DNA of 36,626 bases from Kineosporia sp. R_H_3 (GTDB lineage: Bacteria; Actinomycetota; Actinomycetes; Actinomycetales; Kineosporiaceae): assembly GCF_002198675.1 (NCBI RefSeq), contig NZ_MWLL01000209.1, positions 1-36,626 of the forward strand. The letters are read 5' to 3'. Positions 8,247 to 17,218 of this stretch are shown here, piece after piece. Position 1 is the first letter of the stretch, and the number at the start of each line of letters is the position of its first letter. Made by a program: the position numbers and the translations under genes. Under the pieces are notes generated by a model that was given only the letters and a program-made list of their open reading frames with translations, did not search any database and had not been told where the DNA came from.

Positions 8247-8247
8247 A
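8219..8247 (-). promoter_or_regulatory. Promoter of the membrane gene pair
   Basis: On the minus strand, a -35 TTGAAC (8247-8242) and a -10 TACCTT (8224-8219) are separated by exactly 17 bases. The expected start lies near 8212, inside operator box 2. The spacing, both hexamers and the overlapping operators agree, making this the clearest promoter in the window. Confidence 0.65.
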
Positions 8248-8276
8248 GACCTAATCGCCGGCGTCGCCCGACCGGC

Positions 8277-8282
8277 TAGGGT
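8277..8282 (+). promoter_or_regulatory. -10 box TAGGGT of a leaderless HAD gene
   Basis: TAGGGT ends six bases before the GTG at 8289. No ribosome site is present. This is the closest match here to the actinobacterial leaderless pattern. Confidence 0.55.
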
Positions 8283-8288
8283 CGCCGG

Positions 8289-8969
8289 GTGCAGCACCCG
8301 CGCGCCTGGCTCGTCGACGTCTACGACACCGTGCTCAGCGTCGACTTCGCTGCGGTTGTCCGGGAGGGCGCCCGGCGGGTCGGCGTCGACGCGCTGCGGT
8401 TCATGGCTGCGACGCGCGTCGAGGACGACGGCGCGATGGTCTCGCCGACCGGCATGGCGGACGCCGTCCCGAGGATCCTGCGTCGGTGCGGCGTCGACCC
8501 GGCCCACGGGCTCGCCGAGAGCCTCCTTGCGGCGTACCCGGCGCTCATGCGGGAGCACTGCACCGTGCACGAGGACGCCGTCGACTTCCTGCACCGGCTG
8601 CGCGCCGCCGGGTCGCCGACGGCCTTCGTCAGCAACTGCGCCGAGGATACCCGCCCACTGCTCGCCGACCTGGGCCTCGACCGCCTCGTCGACGTCCTCG
8701 TCCTGTCGTGCGAGGTGCGCGCCGCCAAGCCGGCCCCGGCGATCTACGCCCACGCGCTCGCGCTGCTCGACGTCCCCGCGGAGCGTGCGGTGATGCTCGA
8801 TGACCGGGTGTCCTACTGCCAGGGGGCACTGGACGCCGGCCTGTCCGCCGTCCGCATCGTCCGACCGGCCGCCGGCCCCGGCGGGGCACCCGACCCGGCG
8901 CACCCGCAGATGGCCGGGCACCCGGCGCACCTGCCCGTCGTCGCGACCTTCGCGGCGCTGCAGCCCTGA
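8289..8969 (+). CDS. HAD superfamily hydrolase
   Basis: Predicted 226-residue haloacid-dehalogenase-type hydrolase (HAD-IA subfamily), probably a phosphatase or dehalogenase on a small substrate. Motif I is WLVDVYDTVL: nucleophile Asp10 followed by Tyr at +2 (residue 12) where phosphatases have Asp. D-x-Y is typical of L-2-haloacid dehalogenase relatives. Motif II is VSNCA (Ser115), motif III Lys147 in AAKPAP, motif IV LDD (Asp171, Asp172). An alpha-helical cap lies between motifs I and II. The start is GTG at 8289, six bases after TAGGGT. It is divergent from the membrane gene pair and shares their operator region. A stem-loop at 9113-9152 may end its transcript. Confidence 0.85.
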   Translation: MQHPRAWLVDVYDTVLSVDFAAVVREGARRVGVDALRFMAATRVEDDGAMVSPTGMADAVPRILRRCGVDPAHGLAESLLAAYPALMREHCTVHEDAVDFLHRLRAAGSPTAFVSNCAEDTRPLLADLGLDRLVDVLVLSCEVRAAKPAPAIYAHALALLDVPAERAVMLDDRVSYCQGALDAGLSAVRIVRPAAGPGGAPDPAHPQMAGHPAHLPVVATFAALQP

Positions 8970-9112
8970 GCGGCGCTGCGCCCTGAGGTGGGTCGCCTGG
9001 GTGGAGCCGGCACCGGCGCTTCGCGTCGAGCGCAGTGCCGGCCGGGCAGCGGGGACCTCGGACAGGCCGCGGGGCCTCGGAGGCCCGAGCGGAGGCGGTC
9101 AGGCCGCGGACC

Positions 9113-9152
9113 GGGGACGATCCCCGACATCCCGCTGTGGGCGATCGTCCCC
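9113..9152. terminator. Stem-loop after the HAD gene
   Basis: Perfect 10-bp arms GGGGACGATC (9113-9122) and GATCGTCCCC (9143-9152) around a 20-base loop. It lies about 140 bases beyond the HAD stop codon and has no T-run. It may terminate the HAD transcript. Confidence 0.4.
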
Positions 9153-9220
9153 AGTGCGGCGCCGACCGAGGGAGGGCCGAGGGTGGGCCACCCGGTGATG
9201 GCCGGGTTGCTCACTGGTGA

Positions 9221-9247
9221 CGCCCTCACTCGTGAGGGCAGAGCAAA
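9221..9247 (+). repeat. Short dispersed repeat, type 1 (copy A)
   Basis: A 27-base element containing a perfect hairpin, GCCCTCAC-TC-GTGAGGGC (9222-9239), followed by the family tail AGAGCAAA. Six relatives lie 16 kb away at 24934-25395. Where the sequence differs between copies, base pairing in the CCCTC/GAGGG stem is kept. Confidence 0.7.
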
Positions 9248-9369
9248 GCGCCGCCCCGGAGCACCCCACGGGCCGGGGACGCGGCCGTCGGGGGGCGCGG
9301 CCGTCGGGGACAGCGGTCGGGGCGGCGGGTGGCTCTTCCGACCCGACAACGCGCCTCAACGGACGCAAG

Positions 9370-9402
9370 GCGGGCCGGCACCCACCAGGGGTACCGGCCC
9401 GC
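9370..9402 (-). terminator. asd terminator
   Basis: Stem of 14 pairs (GCGGGCCGG plus four more, one G.T wobble) at 9370-9383 and 9389-9402 with a 5-base loop, starting 19 bases beyond the asd stop codon. Only short T-runs follow. A good intrinsic terminator candidate for lysC-asd. Confidence 0.7.
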
Positions 9403-9420
9403 GAAGCGTCGCCGCAGCGA

Positions 9421-10559
9421 TCAGGCCTCGTCGGCCCCGTCGTCGTCGCGGTCCGCCGGGCCGCGCCCCGTGAGCTCGGCCGCGACGAGCTCGGCGATCT
9501 GCGCGGTGTTGAGCGCCGCCCCCTTGCGGAGGTTGTCGCCGCACACGAACAGGTCGAGCGTGTTCGGGAAGTCGAGCGCCTGGCGGATCCGGCCGACGAA
9601 CGTCGGGTCCGAGCCGACGACGTCCGCCGGAGTGGGGAACTCGGCGTTCGCCGGGTCGTCCACGACGACGACGCTCGGCGCCTCGACGAGCGCGCGGCGT
9701 GCGTCGTCGACGCTGATCGGCTTCTGGAACGTCGCGTGGACGGCGAGCGAGTGGGTCGTCACGACCGGCACCCGGACGCACGTCGCGGAGACCTTGAGGT
9801 CGGGGATCCCGAGGATCTTGCGCGACTCGTTGCGGACCTTGAGCTCCTCGCTGCTCCAGCCGCCGTCCTTGAGCGAGCCCGCCCAGGGGACGACGTTGAG
9901 CGCCAGCGGCGCCGGGAACGGCGAGGGGCCGTCGCCGAGCTTGTCGGCGATCGCCTGCCGGACGTCGCCCGTCGCGGAGCCGAGCGAGCGGTCCGCGGCC
10001 ACGACCTCGAGCTCGTCGTGGAGCCGGTCGACGCCGGGCTGGCCGGCGCCGGACGCCGCCTGGTACGACGCGACGACGAGCTCGGTGAGGCCCCACTGCG
10101 AGTGCAGGGCGCCGAGGGCGTCCATCATCGTCAGCGTCGTGCAGTTCGGGTTGCTGATGATGCCCTTGGGCCGGTTGCGGATCGCGGCCGGGTTGACCTC
10201 GGGGACGACGAGCGGGACGTCGGGGTCCATCCGGAACGCGCCGGAGTTGTCGACGACGACCGCGCCGCGGGACGCCGCGACCGGCCCCCACTCGGCGGAG
10301 ATCTCGTCGGGCACGTCGAACATCGCGACGTCCACGCCGTCGAAGACCTCGGGCGCCAGGGCGACGACCTCGACCTCCTCGCCGCGCACCGTGAGCCGCT
10401 TGCCCGCCGAGCGGGCCGACGCGACGAGACGGATCTCGCCCCAGACGTCCTCGCGCGTCGACAGGATCCCGAGCATCACGGTGCCGACGGCGCCGGTCGC
10501 GCCGACGACGGCGAGCGTGGGCTTGCGGCCCTGGATCCTGGTGGTCTGCTGCTGGTCGG

Positions 10560-10563
<4 letters not shown>
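9421..10563 (-). CDS. asd: Aspartate-semialdehyde dehydrogenase
   Basis: Reduces aspartyl-4-phosphate to aspartate semialdehyde with NADPH, the second step toward lysine, diaminopimelate, threonine and methionine. The 380-residue protein carries the NADP loop GATGAVG (21-27), the catalytic Cys141 in SNPNCTT and the general-base His271 in VPVVTTHS. The N-terminal 13 residues ([13 protein letters not shown]) and the acidic C-terminal 20 are extensions beyond the core. The ATG at 10563 overlaps the lysC TGA by four bases (ATGA), so translation is coupled. A terminator follows at 9370-9402. It uses the product of lysC, its neighbour. Confidence 0.97.
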
Positions 10564-11885
<1,322 letters not shown>

Positions 11886-12187
11886 GACCGCTCTCCTGGT
11901 TGCTGGTGGGTGCTGGCGACGGGTGCCGGCGGGCTCACCGGTCCAGGGGCCGAGTCTATCGACCCGGCCACGGCGCTCCCCCGCCCGTCCGGCGTGCAAG
12001 ACCTCCGCCGCACGAGCACCCGGGCGCAGGATGTGGAGTTCTCGTGCAACCTCACCGGTGACCTTTGCGTCCCTGGGTCGGCGGCACCGGAGAACTGACA
12101 GCATGATCCGTGGCCGCGAGTCACCCGTACGGGTGACGGCCACGTCCGGGCGGGGAGCCGCGGACGACGTCGAGTGGGGGTTGTCGC
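11886..12187. other. Divergent lysC / ABC exporter control region
   Basis: About 300 bases without a gene. It holds the lysC leader, with a -10-like TAGACT (11953-11958, minus strand), a palindrome TCACCGGTGA at 12052-12061, a plus-strand -10-like CATGAT at 12102-12107 and the 18-bp palindrome at 12120-12137. No good -35 is seen for CATGAT. Confidence 0.45.
12120..12137. promoter_or_regulatory. 18-bp perfect palindrome, operator of the ABC exporter
   Basis: GTCACCCGTACGGGTGAC, identical on both strands, 50 bases before the ATG of the ATPase gene and just downstream of the start point expected from CATGAT (12102-12107). The half-site TCACC/GGTGA recurs without spacer at 12052-12061. It looks like a binding site for a dimeric repressor such as a TetR or GntR protein encoded elsewhere. 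Confidence 0.65.
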
Positions 12188-13120
12188 ATGACGGATCCGA
12201 CCGTCCCGCGCGCCGGAATCACGGCCCGCGGTGTTCGGCGCACGTTCGGTGACGTCGTCGCCGTCGACCACATCGACCTCGACGCCCCGCCGGGCAAGGT
12301 CACCGCGCTCGTCGGCCCGAACGGCTCGGGCAAGACGACCCTGCTGCTCGTCCTCGCGTCGCTGCTCGTGCCCGACGCCGGCCAGGTGAGCATCGCCGGC
12401 TTCGACCCGGTGACCGAGCCCCGCGCCGTCCGCGCCCGGACCGGCTGGATGCCCGACGTCTTCGGCACGTGGGAGTCCCTGACCTGCCGCGAGGTGCTGC
12501 TCACCGTGGGCGACGCGTTCGCCCTGCCCCGCGCGGCCGCCGCGGCCCGGGTCGACCACCTGCTCGAGCTGGTGCACCTCGCGGACCTGCGGGACCGCCC
12601 GACGCAGGTCCTCTCCCGCGGGCAGAAGCAGCGCCTGGGCCTCGCCCGGGCGCTCGTCCACGACCCGGACGTCGTCCTGCTCGACGAGCCGGCGTCCGGC
12701 CTCGACCCGCGCTCGCGGATCGAGCTGCGCGGCATCGTCCGCGGGCTCGCCGCCGAGGGCCGGACCGTGCTCGTGTCGAGCCACGTGCTCGCCGAGCTCG
12801 ACGAGATGGCCGACCGGGCCGTCATCGTCGCGCGCGGCCGCACCGTGGCCGTCGAGGAGGTCGCCGCCGCCGCGCAGGCCCGCCGCACGTGGCGGGTCCG
12901 GGCGCTCGACCTCGGCGTCCTGCTCGCCGCCCTCGACGCCCGCCGGACGCCGCACCCGCCGCCGGACCGCGACGGTGTCGAGGTCGAGCTCGGCTCCGAC
13001 GTCGAGGCCGCCGAGCTGCTCGCGGCCCTCGTCCGCGACGGCGTCCCCGTCGTCGAGCTCGCGCCGGCCTCCGGCGTCCTGGAGCAGGCCTACCTCGCCC
13101 TCACGGAGGACCGGCGATGA
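12188..13120 (+). CDS. ABC transporter ATP-binding protein
   Basis: Predicted 310-residue ATPase subunit of an ABC-2 type exporter. Walker [10 protein letters not shown] is at 43-51, signature LSRGQ at 142-146, Walker B VVLLDE at 162-167, and the switch histidine is His199 in VSSHV. In the Q-loop region, [15 protein letters not shown], the usual Gln is replaced by a Pro-Asp pair. The C-terminal ~90 residues are an accessory domain found in drug or lipid exporters. The ATG at 12188 has GGGGG upstream. The stop overlaps the next start (ATGA), so both subunits are made together. Substrate unknown. Probably repressed through the palindrome at 12120-12137. Confidence 0.93.
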   Translation: MTDPTVPRAGITARGVRRTFGDVVAVDHIDLDAPPGKVTALVGPNGSGKTTLLLVLASLLVPDAGQVSIAGFDPVTEPRAVRARTGWMPDVFGTWESLTCREVLLTVGDAFALPRAAAAARVDHLLELVHLADLRDRPTQVLSRGQKQRLGLARALVHDPDVVLLDEPASGLDPRSRIELRGIVRGLAAEGRTVLVSSHVLAELDEMADRAVIVARGRTVAVEEVAAAAQARRTWRVRALDLGVLLAALDARRTPHPPPDRDGVEVELGSDVEAAELLAALVRDGVPVVELAPASGVLEQAYLALTEDRR

Positions 13121-14352
13121 GCGACGACTCCCTCACCTCGGCCGCCGCGCCCGGGCCGGACGACGCGGCCCCCGGCCGTGCGCCCGCCGGCACCGGTGTC
13201 CTGCTCGCCGAGCGCCCGATGCCGGGCGGCTCCGGCAGCGGCACCTGGTCCCTCGGCTGGACCGGCGTGCGCACCGTCGCCGTTCTCGAGCTGCGGCAAC
13301 GGATCCGCTCGACCCGCTGGACCGCCGTCCTCGCGCTGTGGACCGGCGTCCTCGCCCTGCTGACGATCCTCGTCCGCTGGGCCGTGCACCGGATCTACGA
13401 CGAGAGCTTCGACGGCGCGGGCCTCGCACCGGGCGCCGACGAGGCCGCGGCCCGGCTCGCGGACCAGGTCGCCGGCCGGCTCACGTTCGGGATCATCGTC
13501 TTCCTCGTGCTCTCCCTCGCCGGTCTCGTCTCGCCCGCGCTCTCGGCGACGAGCATCAACGGCGACCGGCAGGCCGGCGTCCTCGCGACGCTGCAGACGA
13601 CGCTGCTCAGCCCCGCGCAGATCGTCGTCGGCAAGCTCCTCGCGGCCTGGGCCACCGGCCTCGCGCTGCTCGCGGCCGCCGTCCCGTTCATCGGCTGGAT
13701 CTACCTCGACGGCGGCACGCCGTTCGGCCGGCTCGTCGTCGTGCTCGCCGTGCTCGCCCTGACGATCCTCGTCGTCTGCGCGATCGGCCTCGGCTGGTCG
13801 GCGATCACCGCGCGGACGTCGTCCAGCGCCGTCCTCACGTACCTCACCGTCGCGTTCCTCGGGCCGGGCCTGCCGCTGCTCTTCGCGCTGTCGGTGCCGC
13901 TCGTCACGGAGAACAGGTCGGTCGCGGTGCGCCAGCAGCTCTACACCGCCGAGGGTGCACCGACCGGGTGCCAGGTGGTGCAGGAGGAGCGGACCATCAC
14001 CTACACCAACCGTTCCTGGTGGCTGCTCGCCGCCTCGCCCTACGTCGTCGTCGCGGACGCATCGCCGAAGCCGTTGTCCGCCGAGGGGTCCGACGACCCG
14101 ATGTCGGTGATCCGGGACGCCGTCCGCGAGGCGCGGCTCGGCCCGCGGTTCCCGCTCGAGGAGTGCTACGGGGACCTTGCGCGTTCGCAGCAGTTCGACG
14201 ACGAGCGCCGGGCGCAGCGCGCGTCCCTCGGCGTGACGTGGCCCTACGGCCTCGCCGCGGACCTCGCCCTCGGCGGCCTGTTCGTCGTCGTCGCGGTCCG
14301 CCGGCTGCGCACCCCGACCCGTCGCCTCCCCACCGGCACCCGGGTCGCCTGA
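13117..14352 (+). CDS. ABC-2 type transporter permease
   Basis: Predicted 411-residue membrane partner of the preceding ATPase. The first 60 residues are cytoplasmic and Ala/Pro/Gly-rich. Six membrane segments are seen, near RWTAVLALWTGVLALLTILV, FGIIVFLVLSLAGLVSPAL, LLAAWATGLALLAAAVPFIG, LVVVLAVLALTILVVCAIGL, LTYLTVAFLGPGLPLLFALS and a final one before the Arg-rich C-terminus. The motif GDRQAGVLATLQTTLLSP, where cytoplasmic coupling occurs in ABC-2 permeases, is well conserved. A ~100-residue loop containing one or two Cys lies between the last two helices. GGAGGA lies before the ATG. The stop codon is part of the terminator stem at 14350-14414. Confidence 0.88.
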   Translation: MSDDSLTSAAAPGPDDAAPGRAPAGTGVLLAERPMPGGSGSGTWSLGWTGVRTVAVLELRQRIRSTRWTAVLALWTGVLALLTILVRWAVHRIYDESFDGAGLAPGADEAAARLADQVAGRLTFGIIVFLVLSLAGLVSPALSATSINGDRQAGVLATLQTTLLSPAQIVVGKLLAAWATGLALLAAAVPFIGWIYLDGGTPFGRLVVVLAVLALTILVVCAIGLGWSAITARTSSSAVLTYLTVAFLGPGLPLLFALSVPLVTENRSVAVRQQLYTAEGAPTGCQVVQEERTITYTNRSWWLLAASPYVVVADASPKPLSAEGSDDPMSVIRDAVREARLGPRFPLEECYGDLARSQQFDDERRAQRASLGVTWPYGLAADLALGGLFVVVAVRRLRTPTRRLPTGTRVA

Positions 14353-14414
14353 TCGGCGGTCCCCGTCGGCCGGTCACCGGGGACTCGGTGGCCGGCGACG
14401 AGAACCGCCGATCA
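14350..14414. terminator. Bidirectional terminator between convergent genes
   Basis: Perfect 11-bp arms TGATCGGCGGT (14350-14360) and ACCGCCGATCA (14404-14414), with a further imperfect stem inside. The TGA of the permease is the first three bases of the left arm, and the stop codon of the isomerase gene on the other strand begins six bases beyond the right arm. Confidence 0.65.
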
Positions 14415-14419
14415 ACGGC

Positions 14420-15235
14420 TCAGATCCGGAAGAACAGGTTGAGGAACCGCTCAGCGGTGGCGAAGTCGCCGCGCACGGTTCCGGTGTTGTAGCGGCCGAA
14501 CGTCGTCAGCACGTACGACCCGGCGTCGAACTCGAGGACCGCGGGCAGGTCGTCGAGGCTGCCCGCCTCGTACGTGAACCCGTCCGGGCCGGCGGTCATC
14601 CGCCACTCGACCGCGTTGCGGCCGCTGACCCGGACGCCGACCGTGATCGGCTCGGTGACCGTGCCGGGCTTGACGGTGTTCTGCCAGATGATCGGCATGA
14701 ACGGCACGAGCAGGTCGGCGGCGTCGCCGTCGAAGGCGTGGCAGCCACCGGCTCCCTGGCGGATGTCCCACGTGTGCACGCCGTAGTCCATGAGCTGTCC
14801 CGCGGCGTAGATGAACGCCGGCACGGGGCCCATGTACGAGTGCGTGACGATGAGGCCGCCCCACTCCTCCTCGGTGAGCGCGTCGAGCAGCGCCGTCATC
14901 TCGTCGAGGTCCTTGCGCAGGCGCGCCATGAGCTCCGCCTGCGGGATGTCGTGGAGCGCCTCGGCGCCGGCGTTGGCGAGCTCGGCCATCGCGAGCAGGC
15001 CGTGCGGGTCCGGCGCCTGCTCACCGCGCCGGGCCAGGTCGAACGACCGGAAGTAGCCCTCGGTGGTGTCGACGATGTGGGCGATGACGTCCTTGACGGC
15101 CCAGCCCTCGCAGGCGGTCGGCGCGTCCCAGGCGCCGGGCCGTTCCGCGAGCGCGAACATCACCTCGGCCTGTTCCCGGACCACCCGCAGGATCGTCGGC
15201 TTGCCCGCGTAGGTCATGGCGTTCCACTCACTCAT
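14420..15235 (-). CDS. Mycothiol-dependent maleylpyruvate isomerase family protein
   Basis: Predicted 271-residue DinB-fold metal protein of the maleylpyruvate isomerase N-terminal family, in which mycothiol is the usual cofactor. The N-terminal four-helix domain has CEGWAVKDVIAHIVDT (metal ligand His53) and LMDYGVHTWD (Asp150 and His154). The middle ligand is Glu in the characterised enzyme, so Asp150 would be a conservative change. The C-terminal domain (~175-271) is a SCP2-like sheet, as in family members. AAGGAG lies seven bases before the ATG at 15235. It follows the VOC gene by 84 bases on the same strand, suggesting an aromatic or thiol-conjugate pathway. The substrate cannot be named. 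Confidence 0.8.
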   Translation of the reverse strand: MSEWNAMTYAGKPTILRVVREQAEVMFALAERPGAWDAPTACEGWAVKDVIAHIVDTTEGYFRSFDLARRGEQAPDPHGLLAMAELANAGAEALHDIPQAELMARLRKDLDEMTALLDALTEEEWGGLIVTHSYMGPVPAFIYAAGQLMDYGVHTWDIRQGAGGCHAFDGDAADLLVPFMPIIWQNTVKPGTVTEPITVGVRVSGRNAVEWRMTAGPDGFTYEAGSLDDLPAVLEFDAGSYVLTTFGRYNTGTVRGDFATAERFLNLFFRI

Positions 15236-15319
15236 GGCTGCACTCCTTCGTGTGCCAGGTCGTGCCCGGATCGGTCCACTGGTCCATGTCCGCCGCGGCG
15301 GGCGCGGGGACGCCGGGAG

Positions 15320-15841
15320 CTAGTCCTCCCGGTCGAGCTGCTTGCCGGCGAAGTAGAGCAGCGGGTCCGACAGCAGCTCGATCTGGATGCCGTCGGGGTC
15401 CTTGAAGTACATCGACTCCGGGATGCCCTGCGCCGGGCCGAAGTACTCGATGCCGGCCGCGTCGAGCTTGCCCTGCAGGTACTCCCAGTTCGACCGCTCG
15501 ACGGAGATCGCGATGTGCTGGACCGACCCGATCGACTCGACCCCGGGCTGCAGACCGAGACCGGGGAAGTCGAAGAAGCCGAGCAGCGTCGCGTTGCCCA
15601 GGTCGAAGAAGAAGTGCGACGACCCGGGGTAGTCACGGTTCTCGGTGAGCTCCACGAGCGGGAACTCGAGCAGGCCCTGGTAGAACGCGATCGTCTGCTC
15701 GACGTCGGAGCAGATGAGCGCTGCGTGGTGGATGCCGCGGGCCCGCGACGCCGGGCGCTGCGCCACCGGGACGACGTACTTCGCCTTGAGGTCCTCGCGA
15801 CGGGAACGGATCGCGACGAGCTCCTCGTCGGTGGGCGGCAT
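15320..15841 (-). CDS. VOC (glyoxalase / ring-cleavage dioxygenase) family protein
   Basis: Predicted 173-residue vicinal-oxygen-chelate metalloenzyme. Two beta-alpha-beta-beta-beta modules are seen: GIHHAALICSDVEQTIAFY with a ligand at His38 or His39, and VQHIAISV with His109 and IQIELL with Glu155. These could chelate Fe, Mn or Zn. The block ESMYFKDPDGIQIELL is close to that of glyoxalase-like and extradiol-type proteins. A 35-residue charged N-terminal extension precedes the fold. GAGGAGGGG stands before the ATG at 15841. It is the first gene of a pair with the mycothiol-type isomerase. Reaction unknown; an aromatic-ring or thioester metabolite is plausible. Confidence 0.82.
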   Translation of the reverse strand: MPPTDEELVAIRSRREDLKAKYVVPVAQRPASRARGIHHAALICSDVEQTIAFYQGLLEFPLVELTENRDYPGSSHFFFDLGNATLLGFFDFPGLGLQPGVESIGSVQHIAISVERSNWEYLQGKLDAAGIEYFGPAQGIPESMYFKDPDGIQIELLSDPLLYFAGKQLDRED

Positions 15842-15983
15842 GACCCCTCCTCGGGTAGTTGAAATGCGTACTAATTTGGGAGTGTCACCACTGTACGACG
15901 GAGGGCGCCCGCTGGCGAGACAGGTGGGCCCGTCGTCCCGCCGTGATCACGTGCCGGAAACAGGGCTCCGGCAGACTGGTCCG
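15842..15983. promoter_or_regulatory. Divergent control region, VOC and CNB genes
   Basis: Contains an A/T-rich patch at about 15858-15882 (TTGAAATGCGTACTAATTTG), unusual in this G+C-rich DNA, which has AAAT...ATTT symmetry and may be an operator for the VOC gene. On the plus strand, CAGACT at 15972-15977 stands six bases before the GTG at 15984 and looks like a variant -10 box of a leaderless gene. Confidence 0.4.
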
Positions 15984-16475
15984 GTGACCGACCTGCTCGC
16001 CCTCGCCGACGGCCTCCCCACCCGCACCGTGCCCGCGGGCGAGGTCCTCATGGCCGAGGGTTCCGGCCCCGGGCCGATGTACGTCCTCGTGTCGGGCGCC
16101 GCGGCGATCGAGCGGGACGGCGTCGCCTTCGCCCGGGTCCTGCACCCCGGCGCGGTGTTCGGCGAGATGTCCGTCGTCCTCGACCGGCCCGCGACGGCGA
16201 CCGTCCGCGCGCAGACCGACCTCGTCGTCCACGAGATCACCGATCCGCAGGCGTTCTTCCGCGAGCGACCGGACGCGGCGCTCGCCGTGCTGCGGATGAC
16301 GGCCGAGCGGCTCGACGGCATGGCGCGCTACCTCGTCGACGTCAAGGCGCAGTTCGCGCAGGCGAGCGGCCACCTCGGGATGGTCGACCAGATCCTCGAC
16401 GTGCTCGTCCACCACCAGGCGCCGGCCGGGCGCACCGGGTCGGTCCGCGACCCCGAGGGCGACCACCAGCACTGA
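15984..16475 (+). CDS. Cyclic-nucleotide-binding domain protein
   Basis: Predicted 163-residue protein consisting of one cNMP-binding (CRP-like) beta-roll and a helical tail, without a DNA-binding domain. The phosphate-binding cassette is FGEMSVVLDRPATATV (Gly60, Glu61, Arg68), with both the ribose-contacting Glu and the phosphate-contacting Arg present, so ligand binding is plausible. The C-terminal tail, around VDQILDVLVHHQ, is helical and ends in a charged segment. The GTG at 15984 is chosen because the domain begins at once and a CAGACT box lies six bases before it. It is a stand-alone sensor and may act by binding a partner. It converges on the phosphoesterase gene. Confidence 0.85.
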   Translation: MTDLLALADGLPTRTVPAGEVLMAEGSGPGPMYVLVSGAAAIERDGVAFARVLHPGAVFGEMSVVLDRPATATVRAQTDLVVHEITDPQAFFRERPDAALAVLRMTAERLDGMARYLVDVKAQFAQASGHLGMVDQILDVLVHHQAPAGRTGSVRDPEGDHQH

Positions 16476-16489
16476 GCCGCCGGGCGCCC

Positions 16490-17206
16490 TTACAGAGCGA
16501 CCGAGCCGGACTCGTAGACGCCGAACCAGTCCGCGGTCCCGGCGTCCAGGTCGAGCGTGATGTGCGCCGGCACCGGGCCGACCTGCTTGCCCGCGTTGAA
16601 GACCCACGTGTCGCCGACCCGGGCGTGCCACGAGCCGCCCTCGACCCACGGCGCCTGGTGGATGTGCCCGCAGAGGACGACGTCCGGCCGGTGCTCCTCG
16701 ATCCAGCCCGCGAGGTCGTGGTCGGGGAACTCGCGGCGGCCGTCCCGGCAGAGCACGGTGCCGGCGGGCGGGGAGTGGTAGAGCCACACCCACCGCTCCG
16801 GCCGGTCGACGGCGGCAGCGGCCAGCTGGTCGGCGACGGCCTGCCGGGTCACCGGGCCGTCCCACCAGGGGCAGACCGTGAACCGGGTGCCGCCGACGTC
16901 CACCGAGGCGCCGTCGACGTGCAGCCCGTCGGCGGCCGCGCCGCGCAGCCACGACGCGCCCTGCTCTCCGTGCTCGCCCGGGCCGTCGAGGTCGTGGTTG
17001 CCGGACGACGCGAGCACCCGGGTGCGGCCGGCGAGGTCGCGCAGGTACCGGTCGAGGACGACGGTCTGCACCGGGTGCGGGACGGCGCTCGCGACGTCGG
17101 CGAGGTCCCCGACGATGGCCAGCGCGTCGTGGTCGGCGGCGACCCGGGTCAGCCAGTCGTAGTGCGGCAGCCGGTAGTGCAGGTCCGACACCGCGAGGAT
17201 CCTCAT
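16490..17206 (-). CDS. Calcineurin-like metallophosphoesterase
   Basis: Predicted 238-residue binuclear metallophosphoesterase. All metal-ligand blocks are seen: DLH (Asp8, His10), GD (Asp34), GNHD (Asn70, His71), the His in YHSPP (His144) and GHIH (His181, His183). Substrates of this fold range from phosphoproteins to nucleotides. Class III cyclic-nucleotide phosphodiesterases (Rv0805/CpdA type) share these motifs, which matters because CNB and cyclase genes lie nearby, but the sequence alone does not prove it. A CAGGAT box (17213-17218, minus strand) precedes the ATG by six bases and abuts the stop codon of the glutaminase gene, so the gene may be read both as part of that run and alone. 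Confidence 0.88.
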   Translation of the reverse strand: MRILAVSDLHYRLPHYDWLTRVAADHDALAIVGDLADVASAVPHPVQTVVLDRYLRDLAGRTRVLASSGNHDLDGPGEHGEQGASWLRGAAADGLHVDGASVDVGGTRFTVCPWWDGPVTRQAVADQLAAAAVDRPERWVWLYHSPPAGTVLCRDGRREFPDHDLAGWIEEHRPDVVLCGHIHQAPWVEGGSWHARVGDTWVFNAGKQVGPVPAHITLDLDAGTADWFGVYESGSVAL

Positions 17207-17218
17207 CCGGTGATCCTG

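Larger units (their letters stand above)
8173..8288. promoter_or_regulatory. Divergent control region of membrane pair and HAD gene
   Basis: A 116-base spacer between divergent genes. It holds the 17-base-spaced promoter of the membrane genes, all three TGAAC boxes and the HAD -10 box, so a single regulator bound here could affect both directions. Confidence 0.6.
8970..9420. other. Spacer between HAD and asd genes
   Basis: The two flanking genes converge here. No protein gene is supported. The spacer holds a stem-loop (9113-9152), one copy of the 27-base repeat (9221-9247) and the asd terminator (9370-9402). The rest is G+C-rich, with Gly/Arg-type low complexity in every frame. Confidence 0.6.
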
